Positions 16,957 through 25,286 of a DNA stretch of 64,000 nucleotides are shown here, in pieces. Each line of letters starts with the position of its first letter. The stretch's first letter is position 1. The notes beneath the pieces are model-generated. The model saw only the letters and a program-made list of their open reading frames with translations. It was not told the DNA's origin and did not search any database. The position numbers and the translations under genes are program-made. Origin of the DNA: Olleya sp. Bg11-27 (GTDB lineage Bacteria; Bacteroidota; Bacteroidia; Flavobacteriales; Flavobacteriaceae); assembly GCF_002831645.1 (NCBI RefSeq), contig NZ_CP025117.1, forward strand, positions 3,177,001 through 3,241,000, given 5' to 3'.

Positions 16957-18411
16957 TTACTCATAAATATATTCTCTAGTAGTATCTAATGCTCCTTCGT
17001 AGTAATCACTTGAAGTCTCAGGATAATTACTTGAATTGTATGTATACACATATTCCTCGGGAACGACTACAGTCCCATTGTCATTTTCAGTATATGATAA
17101 AACATTATTTAGCCCACTATTTATAAACCCTGAAAAATCACCACTAATTAAATTTAGCGTCTGCAAGTTTGATATATTTTTAAATTTACCATTTGCTGTA
17201 TCATAAGCATACGTAACAACAAATCCATCATCACGACTTTTCTGCAATATTTGATTGTTACCAATAGTAATTATTGTTTCTGAAGATAAATTAGATTGCG
17301 AATCAAGGTCTCCCAAATATTTCTTTTCCGTAATAGTTCCATCAGTATTATAGGTTAATTCAAATCTTATACCTTGATTATCTGAATTTATATATACAGT
17401 ATAGACTATTAATTGATTGTTAGAATTATATTCTGGTATTGTATAATCTATTAAAGCTCCATTAACATCATACGTTTCAATTTTAGTTAATAAATCATTC
17501 TCATAAGTATATGAATTAAATAAAATTCCATCAACTGTAACTGAAGTTAAATTATTTCCATCATAAAAGAATTCTTCTGTATCCGTAGTACCATCTAATT
17601 CGGTCCAAATCATTTGTTTTAACAATAAATTATCATCATTAGAATTACAATTTAATCCATCAATGATAGCTTGAATACTTCCATTTGCATCACCACAAAC
17701 CGTAATCTGATTTTGTAATGCTGTTTTATAAGCATTACACAAACCTGCATTAGTCGTGTCATTATTATAAGCGTCTTCTGCTAACGATGTAGCATCCACT
17801 GCGTCAGCACAACTCGTATTAGTTGTTGTTACTAGACTCCAAATTGATGTTCCTGTAACTACAGCAGTGGTAGATCCACCACCGGGAATTGTATTAGTCT
17901 CCGTTGTATCTTGAATAAACGTTAAAGTTTGTCCATTATCAGTAATACTAAAATCTAATGTTTGTTCACCTTGCGCTTGAGATAAATCCATACCTTGAAA
18001 TTCTAATGTAAAAAAGGCACCATTTACAGTCATTTCATTACCATTAACAGTATAACTTCCTGAACCATTAACATCATCTAAAGATAAATCCTGTATACTA
18101 TTTTGACCATTAACAGTCGAATTGACATTATAACCATAATTTCCTGCTGCATTAAAAGTATTAGCTGCCGTAAATGTCATGTTATAATTTGTGTCCGTAC
18201 TTTCAACAATATTATTAGACTCTATGGTTGTACCATTAACTTCCCCAGTACTGCTTATTGTATTATTAAAACTTACTAAAGCCCAAGTACCAACTATTGA
18301 TGAAGGAGAATTTTCTCCATCAAGACCTGAAAAATCACCTTCTAAGGCTTCATTTTCACAACTAAACAATACTAATACTAAGGATAATAATGGAAGTAAT
18401 ATTTTTTTCAT
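16957..18411 (-). CDS. Lipoprotein A with lipocalin-like N-terminus and YD-type C-terminus (tandem paralogue)
   Basis: The 484-residue lipoprotein has lipobox 'LVLFSC' (Cys18), a lipocalin-like strand SIVGTWALVSFN (38-49) and a Thr/Asn-rich body. Its C-terminal half has RHS/YD-like units such as 'FFYDGNNLTSVTVDG', 'YTYENDLLTKIETYD' and 'YAYDTANGKFKN'. It is nearly identical to its neighbour (18779-20239) through about residue 255, then differs almost throughout. It is probably surface-exposed and lacks any recognised catalytic motif. Function unknown; see the finding on mosaic divergence. Confidence 0.8.
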   Translation of the reverse strand: MKKILLPLLSLVLVLFSCENEALEGDFSGLDGENSPSSIVGTWALVSFNNTISSTGEVNGTTIESNNIVESTDTNYNMTFTAANTFNAAGNYGYNVNSTVNGQNSIQDLSLDDVNGSGSYTVNGNEMTVNGAFFTLEFQGMDLSQAQGEQTLDFSITDNGQTLTFIQDTTETNTIPGGGSTTAVVTGTSIWSLVTTTNTSCADAVDATSLAEDAYNNDTTNAGLCNAYKTALQNQITVCGDANGSIQAIIDGLNCNSNDDNLLLKQMIWTELDGTTDTEEFFYDGNNLTSVTVDGILFNSYTYENDLLTKIETYDVNGALIDYTIPEYNSNNQLIVYTVYINSDNQGIRFELTYNTDGTITEKKYLGDLDSQSNLSSETIITIGNNQILQKSRDDGFVVTYAYDTANGKFKNISNLQTLNLISGDFSGFINSGLNNVLSYTENDNGTVVVPEEYVYTYNSSNYPETSSDYYEGALDTTREYIYE

Positions 18412-18444
18412 TTTATATGATTTTAGATCATAAACTTAAGACAA

Positions 18445-18523
18445 TTAATTTAATTTCCCTTCTTTTGGAACTCTAAACAGTAAAATAATTCCTAATAAAA
18501 AGAACACGAATAAAAACAAAATA
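18445..18523 (-). pseudogene. Fossil 3' end of the UMF1-type MFS transporter gene
   Basis: About 79 bases match the last codons of the intact transporter (20273-20351) with only a few changes. The stop codon and the sequence after it are retained, and the rest of the gene is absent because the duplication breakpoint lies here. Confidence 0.85.
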
Positions 18524-18713
18524 ACCACAAAAAATTCATAATGTAGATATTTCTAGAATACCGTCCTTAAAATAGCTTGATAATAATAATTCTATAGGCT
18601 TATTGACAGCTTTCAGCAAACCATTGGCAGATACAACAAATATAAAAGTTAACACTATTTTTAATCCTAAACTATATACTTTCTATAAAGAAGGAAATTG
18701 GAACTTGTATTAA
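18511..18713 (+). pseudogene. Fossil 3' end of the membrane spermidine synthase gene
   Basis: About 190 bases align with 16692-16893 at roughly 92% identity by eye, ending in the same tail and stop. It has decayed: a Trp codon TGG has become TAG, there is a 2-base deletion near the 5' side and a 3-base insertion. It has no start or upstream coding sequence. Confidence 0.9.
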
Positions 18714-18724
18714 TTTTTAAACAT

Positions 18725-18763
18725 AAAAAAGCCCCTATTATAAATTATGATAGGGGCTTTTTT
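18725..18763. terminator. Duplicate copy of the bidirectional terminator
   Basis: Identical stem-loop to that at 16905-16943 (core GCCCCTAT/ATAGGGGC), carried along in the duplication. It now terminates lipoprotein B (minus strand). Confidence 0.92.
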
Positions 18764-18778
18764 GTTGGTACTACGACG

Positions 18779-20239
18779 TTATTCGTAAAAATACTGAACA
18801 GAATAATCATCTAAGCTACCCACTTCATAATCAAAATTAGAAGTTAATGGATAATCATCATTATTATACATATAACTAACCGTATAACTTTCGTCCGGAT
18901 TAGATGTGCCATCAATTGTAGAGCTCTTTGCTGTTTCATTATTATTTCCAATATACATAGTATTTAAAACTAAAAGCGTATCAAAAGCAAATACATTCTT
19001 TAAAGCGCCATTCTTATTATCATAAGTATATTGATCTACATTACTTCCATCTGTCCAACTCACAACATTACCATTGGTAATTAAAATTGTTCCTGTATAA
19101 TCTAACGATTCTACTCCAGAAGCTTGATCAGTAACATAATCGGTCACAGTGATTGTTCCATCGGTATTGTAAGCATAAGCCGTTCTTTGACTTTGTACTC
19201 CATTATTTATAAATAACACCTCGTTTATTACTCTATTTTGACTGTCATATTCTAGTAATGTGTAATCAGGATCCAAATTACCACTAGAATCATATATCTC
19301 TGAATCAATTCTTGTAAGTAAATTGTTTTCATAAGTAAACGTATCGGTTTCCCCATCAGAATCAACCATACTAGTTAATCTATTGCCATCATAATTAAAA
19401 TCTACTATTAGTGTAGATCCATCCCCATAGGTCCAAATTGTTTTTTTAAGTAAAACGGAATTCTGACTTGCACAATCTCCTAATCCATCAATTATACTTT
19501 GTAAAGCCCCATTTGCATCACCACAAACAGTAATCTGATTTTGTAATGCTGTTTTATAAGCATTACATAAACCTGCATTAGTCGTGTCATTATTATAAGC
19601 GTTTTCTGCTAACGATGTAGCATCCACTGCGTCAGCACAACTCGTATTAGTTGTTGTTACTAGACTCCAAATTGATGTTCCTGTAACTACAGCAGTGGTA
19701 GATCCACCACCGGGAATTGTATTAGTCTCCGTTGTATCTTGAATAAACGTTAAAGTTTGTCCATTATCAGTAATACTAAAATCTAATGTTTGTTCACCTT
19801 GCGCTTGAGCTAAATCCATACCTTGAAATTCTAATGTGAAAAAGGCACCATTTACAGTCATTTCATTACCATTAACAGTATAACTTCCCGAACCATTAAC
19901 ATCATCTAAAGATAAATCCTGTATACTATTTTGACCATTAACAGTCGAATTGACATTGTAACCATAATTTCCTGCTGCATTAAAAGTATTAGCTGCCGTA
20001 AATGTCATGTTATAATTTGTGTCCATACTTTCAACAATGGTATTAGACTCTACGGTTGTACCATTAACTTCTCCAGTACTGCTTATTGTATTATTAAAAC
20101 TTACTAAAGCCCAAGTACCAACTATTGAAGAAGGAGAATTTTCTCCATCAAGACCTGAAAACTCACCTTCTAAGGCTTCATTTTCACAACTAAACAATAC
20201 TAATACTAAGGATAATAATGGAAGTAATACTTTTTTCAT
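18779..20239 (-). CDS. Lipoprotein B, tandem paralogue of lipoprotein A
   Basis: The 486-residue lipoprotein has the same signal, lipobox Cys18 and lipocalin-like N-terminus as its neighbour, with fewer than ten residue differences over the first 250. From about residue 256 it carries a different C-terminal half, still of YD-like style ('FNYDGNRLTSMVDSDG', 'FTYENNLLTRID', 'QYTYDNKNGALKN') and ending in a similar aromatic motif (QYFYE against REYIYE). It has its own terminator copy. It is probably anchored in the outer membrane. No enzymatic motif was seen; binding or antigen-like variation is only a guess. Confidence 0.8.
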   Translation of the reverse strand: MKKVLLPLLSLVLVLFSCENEALEGEFSGLDGENSPSSIVGTWALVSFNNTISSTGEVNGTTVESNTIVESMDTNYNMTFTAANTFNAAGNYGYNVNSTVNGQNSIQDLSLDDVNGSGSYTVNGNEMTVNGAFFTLEFQGMDLAQAQGEQTLDFSITDNGQTLTFIQDTTETNTIPGGGSTTAVVTGTSIWSLVTTTNTSCADAVDATSLAENAYNNDTTNAGLCNAYKTALQNQITVCGDANGALQSIIDGLGDCASQNSVLLKKTIWTYGDGSTLIVDFNYDGNRLTSMVDSDGETDTFTYENNLLTRIDSEIYDSSGNLDPDYTLLEYDSQNRVINEVLFINNGVQSQRTAYAYNTDGTITVTDYVTDQASGVESLDYTGTILITNGNVVSWTDGSNVDQYTYDNKNGALKNVFAFDTLLVLNTMYIGNNNETAKSSTIDGTSNPDESYTVSYMYNNDDYPLTSNFDYEVGSLDDYSVQYFYE

Positions 20240-20272
20240 TTTATATGATTTTAGATCATAAATTTAAAACAA

Positions 20273-21661
20273 TTAATTTAATCCCCCTTCTTTTGGAACT
20301 CTAAACAGTAAAATAATTCCTATTAAAAAGAACACGAATAAAAACAAGATAGCATTACGCATACTTCCTGTTATTTGATCTATAGTAGCAAAAATCACCA
20401 TTCCAATTACAATTCCAATTTTTTCCGCAACATCATAAAAACTAAAATAAGAGGTGGTATCCTCTGTTTCTGGTAAAAACTTAGAGTACGTCGAACGAGC
20501 TAAACTTTGCACGCCTCCCATCACTAAACCAACAAACCCAGCAGCTAAATAAAACTGCATAGGCGTTTCCATAAAATAGGCGTAAAAACACAATAGCATC
20601 CAAACGACATTTACAATAATAAGTGTTTTAATATTCCCAAATTTTGAAGAGGCAACGGACGTCAAAAAAGCACCTAGAACGGCTACCAGTTGAATAACTA
20701 ATATACTGACAATTAAACCTTGCGTTTTAGCATCTGCCCCTCCCCAATCAATTTCTTCTTCTCCAAAATACACCGCAACTAACATAATCGTTTGTACCGC
20801 CATACTAAACACAAAAAAAGCGATTAAGTACCGTTTAAGTCTTAGATCTTTCTTTAACTCAATCCAAACCAACCTCAACTCTTTTAAGCCATTAAAAACA
20901 ACTGCTCTAGTTACTTTATGTCCTTTTGACACCCCTTTAGGTAAAACATAAAATGAATATTGGCTAAACAAAATCCACCACAAACCTACTGTTATAAAAG
21001 AGATTCGCATGGCTTCAAAAGAGGCTGCATTTTTAGCTTTGGTCAAAGCATCGGCAATTTCCACCTCTGTCCCCGTACTTCTTAAAGATTCTGAAATACT
21101 AATATCAAACCCAAACCAATCTGGTTTCATCACCATTGCAAGGTTTAATAATAACAATACAACGCTACCAATGTATCCTAAACTAAATCCTTTTGCACTA
21201 ATACTATCCTGCTGTTCTGGATAAGCTATATCTGGTAAATATGAGTTATAAAACACCAAACTCCCCCAATATCCAATTAACCCCATAAAATAAAACACTA
21301 GACTCATATGAATAGATTCTATACTAAAATAGTACAAACCAATACAACCAATACCTCCGACGTAACAGAAAAATTTCATGAAATTTTTCTTATTCCCTAC
21401 ATAATCTGCAATACCCGATAATATTGGTGATGTAAATGCAACAATCAAAAACGTAAATGCAGTCACATACGTTATTAATGCGGTACTTTTAAAGACCATT
21501 CCAAATGCAGGCACCGTTTTTTCTACTTGGGATACAAATAGTGCTGAATAAAAAATAGGAAATATCGAAGATGCTATTGTTAACGTATAAACCGAATTTG
21601 CCCAATCATAGAATGCCCAAGCATTAAGTAATTTTTTACTTCCTTTTTCCAAATGTGCCAT
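20273..21661 (-). CDS. UMF1-family MFS transporter
   Basis: The 462-residue membrane protein has about twelve transmembrane helices and the typical UMF1/Atg22-like opening 'LLNAWAFYDWANSVYTLTI' (11-29), the conserved 'YNSYLPDIA' in the loop after helix 4 and the 'GGVQSLARSTYSKFLPE' motif (about 386-402) between the late helices. Related proteins are amino-acid or metabolite effluxers in eukaryotes; the bacterial substrate is unknown. Only its last 79 bases are copied in the duplication next door, so this gene itself is intact. Confidence 0.9.
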   Translation of the reverse strand: MAHLEKGSKKLLNAWAFYDWANSVYTLTIASSIFPIFYSALFVSQVEKTVPAFGMVFKSTALITYVTAFTFLIVAFTSPILSGIADYVGNKKNFMKFFCYVGGIGCIGLYYFSIESIHMSLVFYFMGLIGYWGSLVFYNSYLPDIAYPEQQDSISAKGFSLGYIGSVVLLLLNLAMVMKPDWFGFDISISESLRSTGTEVEIADALTKAKNAASFEAMRISFITVGLWWILFSQYSFYVLPKGVSKGHKVTRAVVFNGLKELRLVWIELKKDLRLKRYLIAFFVFSMAVQTIMLVAVYFGEEEIDWGGADAKTQGLIVSILVIQLVAVLGAFLTSVASSKFGNIKTLIIVNVVWMLLCFYAYFMETPMQFYLAAGFVGLVMGGVQSLARSTYSKFLPETEDTTSYFSFYDVAEKIGIVIGMVIFATIDQITGSMRNAILFLFVFFLIGIILLFRVPKEGGLN

Positions 21662-21684
21662 TTAATAGTTGTTAGTTAGTTTTT

Positions 21685-21719
21685 AAAAATACAAAAGCTG
21701 CTCTATAAAAGAGCAGCTT
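21685..21719 (-). terminator. Terminator-like hairpin after the M48 protease gene
   Basis: A perfect 10-bp stem AAGCTGCTCT/AGAGCAGCTT (21695-21704 and 21710-21719) has a 5-base loop, with a T-rich run on the minus strand immediately after. It sits about 30 bases beyond the protease stop and upstream of the transporter start. Confidence 0.65.
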
Positions 21720-21749
21720 CGAAAGTAATTAAATATTTTTAGAAGTAAC

Positions 21750-22583
21750 TTAGTATTTCCCTAAAGGTCTAAAACTTGAAACTCCAAACTTTTTTGCTTC
21801 AGCTTTAGCAGCTGGTGCTAATGCTGTTAAATTATCAATACGTGTTTGATTTGCAGGGTGTGTACTTAAAAACTCTGGTGGCGCTTCTCCTCCACTTGCT
21901 TCTGCCATACGTCTCCATAAATTTGCAGCTTCATCTGGATTATAACCAGCGATAGCCGTTAAGTATAATCCAATTCTATCCGCTTCTGTTTCATGACTTC
22001 TACTAAAAGGCAACATTCCTCCAACATTAGAGACAACTCCATACGACTGATTAAAAATCCCTAATTTTTTTTCATCATTTGCCAATGCTACATTACCTGC
22101 AACAGACAACCCTTGTTGGATCATACCTGCACTCATACGTTGTTGTCCATGATTTGCTAATGCGTGTGCGACCTCATGTCCCATAATAGCAGCAACTGCA
22201 GATTCGTTTTCGGCAACAGGTAAAATACCTGTGTAAAATACAATCTTACCTCCTGGCATACACCAAGCATTGACAATATCCTCATCAATTAAGTTATACT
22301 CCCATTTATAGTCACTTAAATAACCTTCTTGTCCATTAGCATTTAACCAACGTTCTGCAGCTACAGCAATACGCTGACCTACACGTTTAATCATATCGGC
22401 ACGAGACGTACCCGTTTCTACTTTACTTTCTGTCAATACCTGATTATATTGTGCAAATGCAGTTGGAAACAACTCTGTATTAGACACAAATGCAAGTGTC
22501 TTTTTTCCAGTAAATGGATTAGTAGCACATGACAAAAACATCACCAATGTTAATGTTACAACTATTGTATTCTTAAATTTCAT
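21750..22583 (-). CDS. M48-family zinc metallopeptidase, lipoprotein
   Basis: The 277-residue protein has lipobox 'VMFLSC' (Cys19) and a soluble M48 domain with zinc motif HEVAH (136-140) and the third-ligand region SHETEADRIG (196-205). It therefore resembles BepA/LoiP-type periplasmic proteases that act on misfolded outer-membrane proteins rather than the membrane-embedded HtpX type. Length is normal for the short form without TPR repeats. It is probably monocistronic, with its own terminator-like hairpin. Confidence 0.93.
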   Translation of the reverse strand: MKFKNTIVVTLTLVMFLSCATNPFTGKKTLAFVSNTELFPTAFAQYNQVLTESKVETGTSRADMIKRVGQRIAVAAERWLNANGQEGYLSDYKWEYNLIDEDIVNAWCMPGGKIVFYTGILPVAENESAVAAIMGHEVAHALANHGQQRMSAGMIQQGLSVAGNVALANDEKKLGIFNQSYGVVSNVGGMLPFSRSHETEADRIGLYLTAIAGYNPDEAANLWRRMAEASGGEAPPEFLSTHPANQTRIDNLTALAPAAKAEAKKFGVSSFRPLGKY

Positions 22584-22710
22584 ATTTAGTATTGTTTATT
22601 CTTTTATAAATCTACAAAAACTTAGCCACAATTAACTAATGACCGTATTTTTGATGTTAACAACATCGTTTAACGTCCTAAATAGTCTTTGAAATGCAGT
22701 ATAAATGAAA

Positions 22711-25116
22711 TTAGTTCCCGATTAAATGAATTTCAGAAAACTTTTTATCAATAACCATAGACACTGTTCCGTTTACTTTTAAATGCTCCAATGAGATGAT
22801 TTCATTATCAATTTGAATCTCTTTTATTTGAAATGGTAAACCATGAATATTTAGTTTAAAGGTCTTGTATGAGGCTTCATACTTTCCTTCTTTATGTTGC
22901 TGTATAATTAACTCGTTAGCCTTACCAGTTAGTTTAAACGTTCTGAAACTATAACGCCCTTTAGTATAATCATAACCATCATGCGCATCATCATACAACT
23001 CAGACACTTCTTTTCCTAATTTATAATAGACTTCCAATGCTAATTCTTCTATTTCAATTTCGCCAACATATTGTTGCACAGGAAACTTAGGAATGATTGC
23101 CCCTTCTTTTATAAACATTGGCATACTGTCTATTTCAGCATCCACCCATTTTTCTTTTCCGCCTTCAACATATTCATCTGTCCAGAAATTATACCAACTT
23201 CCTCTTGGGATATACATTCTACGCCCTTTTGCATTTGGCTCTTGAATTGGACACACCAATATTTGATTTCCGTATACAAATTCATCTGTTCTATAATGCG
23301 TTTGTTGGTCTTCTTGATCGAATAAGACTAGTGATTGTAATAATGGTGTCCCATGTTCTATCAGCTTCCAGAATGCGGTATATAAGTACGGTAACAATTG
23401 GTAACGTAGTTCAATAAATTTTCTAACAATGTCAGTAACATCATCATCAAATGCCCAAGGTTCTTGATCACCATGGTCTCCTGAAGAATGCACACGACAA
23501 AAGGGATGAAATACGCCTAACTGAATCCAACGTGTATATAATTCGCCTTGAGGCTGTTCAGCAAAACCACCAATATCACTTCCTGCAAAACTAAATCCAG
23601 ACATCGCCATACGCTGTGCTTGGATATTTGCAATACTTAAATGTTCCCAAGTGGCCACATTATCTCCTGTCCAAGTAGACGTATAACGTTGCGTTCCTGA
23701 ATACGCTGCTCTGGTTATAACAAACGGACGTTTAGGGTAATTAAATTTTTTCATTCCATGGTACGTCGCTCGCGCCATTTGCATACCATAAACATTATGC
23801 GCTTTTCTATGACTACAACGGTTACCATCATAATCATGTCTAACATCATCAGGAAATGTTTTGTTTGGGACTTCCATAACAGCAGGCTCATTCATATCAT
23901 TCCAAACCCCTTGCACGCCAATATCTTCTACTAATTCTTTGAATAAACCTGACCACCAATCTCTAACTTCTGGTTTAGTGAAATCTGGGAAATAACATTC
24001 TCCTGGCCATACTTTTCCTTTCATGTAAGGACCATCAGCACGTTTACAGAAATAGTCTTTTTCTAATGCTTCCTTAAACACAGAATATTCGTGATCAATT
24101 TTAATACCTGGATCTATAATAGCGACTGTTTTAAAACCATCATCCAATAACTCTTTCACCATACGTTTAGGATCTGGAAAATACTCTTTATTCCAAGTAA
24201 AGCATCTAAAACCATCCATATAATCGATATCCAAGTAAATGGCATCACATGGTATTTGTAACTCTCTAAACTTGTTGGTAATTTCTTTGACATTAGCTTC
24301 AGGATAGTAACTCCATTTACATTGATGAAACCCTAATGCCCAAAGTGGTGGTAATTGGTGTGGCTTTCCTGTCAAATCGGTATAACTTTCCACCACATCA
24401 TTCATTTTAGGCCCGTAGATAAAGTAATAATTCATCTCTCCTCCTTGTGCCCAAAAACTTGTTACATTTCGTCTTTCCTGACCAAAATCGAAATAGGTTC
24501 TAAAGGTATTATCAAAGAAAATACCATAGGCTTTGTTATGATGTAATCCTGTAAAAAATGGAATAGCTTTATATATTGGGTCTGTTTGTTTTCCAAAGGC
24601 ATAAGAATCTGTTACCCAGTTTTCAAAACGTTTTCCTTTTAAATTTAAATGTTCTGGTTTATCTCCTAATCCAAAGTAGCTTTCACGGTCGTTTATGGTT
24701 TTACTCATTTTGACAATGTTACCACCATACTCGTAGCTTTCTTCCCAATGAAAACCAATTTCATCTTCATTAATTAAGGTATTATCCTTAACATCATAAA
24801 TACGTATTCTTAAATTTTCTTTTGCAATTTTACATAGTAATTTAGAGGTAATGATATGGTATTCCTCTTCATTTTCTATAATCTCTAAATGATTATATCC
24901 TTTACTCGCGTATTTAGTAATAGCATACGAAAAATCATTATCAAAAGTCCCTGTCGTTGTATATCTAAATCGTAAGACACTGTCTCTAAAAACAGTTAAT
25001 TGAAGGACCACATTATTATCTGTTGAAAAATATAAAGTATCGACATCTTTTTTGAAAGAGACGAACTTTGATGGAAACATGTTTCCTTTTTGTTCTAATT
25101 CGGTATTTACAATCAT
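22711..25116 (-). CDS. Glycoside hydrolase family 31 alpha-glucosidase
   Basis: The 801-residue protein has a beta-sandwich N-terminal domain, then a (beta/alpha)8 barrel with the GH31 nucleophile Asp407 in GVWNDMNEP and the acid/base Asp485 in WTGDN, and C-terminal beta domains. No signal peptide is seen, so it is likely cytosolic, and the start lies 170 bases after glgB. Its place at the end of the glycogen operon suggests it trims alpha-1,4 glucans or maltodextrins derived from glycogen. Exact linkage specificity cannot be read. Confidence 0.92.
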   Translation of the reverse strand: MIVNTELEQKGNMFPSKFVSFKKDVDTLYFSTDNNVVLQLTVFRDSVLRFRYTTTGTFDNDFSYAITKYASKGYNHLEIIENEEEYHIITSKLLCKIAKENLRIRIYDVKDNTLINEDEIGFHWEESYEYGGNIVKMSKTINDRESYFGLGDKPEHLNLKGKRFENWVTDSYAFGKQTDPIYKAIPFFTGLHHNKAYGIFFDNTFRTYFDFGQERRNVTSFWAQGGEMNYYFIYGPKMNDVVESYTDLTGKPHQLPPLWALGFHQCKWSYYPEANVKEITNKFRELQIPCDAIYLDIDYMDGFRCFTWNKEYFPDPKRMVKELLDDGFKTVAIIDPGIKIDHEYSVFKEALEKDYFCKRADGPYMKGKVWPGECYFPDFTKPEVRDWWSGLFKELVEDIGVQGVWNDMNEPAVMEVPNKTFPDDVRHDYDGNRCSHRKAHNVYGMQMARATYHGMKKFNYPKRPFVITRAAYSGTQRYTSTWTGDNVATWEHLSIANIQAQRMAMSGFSFAGSDIGGFAEQPQGELYTRWIQLGVFHPFCRVHSSGDHGDQEPWAFDDDVTDIVRKFIELRYQLLPYLYTAFWKLIEHGTPLLQSLVLFDQEDQQTHYRTDEFVYGNQILVCPIQEPNAKGRRMYIPRGSWYNFWTDEYVEGGKEKWVDAEIDSMPMFIKEGAIIPKFPVQQYVGEIEIEELALEVYYKLGKEVSELYDDAHDGYDYTKGRYSFRTFKLTGKANELIIQQHKEGKYEASYKTFKLNIHGLPFQIKEIQIDNEIISLEHLKVNGTVSMVIDKKFSEIHLIGN

Positions 25117-25286
25117 AATTGTATATTATATATAAAGTAAAAAAACGGAAAATTACACTGTTATGAAAACAATGAATACAGTTATTATTACAAATTATTA
25201 ACTATAACGTTTTCGATATTAAAAATTATTAAAACCTTTATTATCAGTAGGTAAAAATGAGAAATCAATAGCTTTTACAAAGTGAT

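Larger units (their letters stand above)
18412..18778. other. Region between the two lipoprotein genes: duplication scar
   Basis: It holds the promoter region of lipoprotein A, a fossil of the transporter 3' end (18445-18523), the fossil synthase 3' end (18511-18713) and a duplicate terminator. Nothing here is expected to be translated. Confidence 0.85.
16692..20351. repeat. 1.8-kb tandem duplication with 13-bp microhomology
   Basis: Unit one spans 16692-18510 and unit two 18511-20338. Each contains the spermidine-synthase 3' end, the same terminator, a lipoprotein gene, and the 3' end of the MFS transporter. The 13-mer TAAAAACAAGATA occurs in the intact synthase gene (16692-16704) and in the intact transporter gene (20339-20351); the junction at 18511-18523 carries it with one change. 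The duplication therefore arose across this short match and left a transporter tail fused to a synthase tail at the join. Confidence 0.92.

Noticed and set aside
16957-20239. Possible insertion sequence or transposon carrying the lipoprotein genes
   Set aside because: No transposase, no terminal inverted repeats and no target-site duplication; the junction is explained by a 13-bp microhomology.
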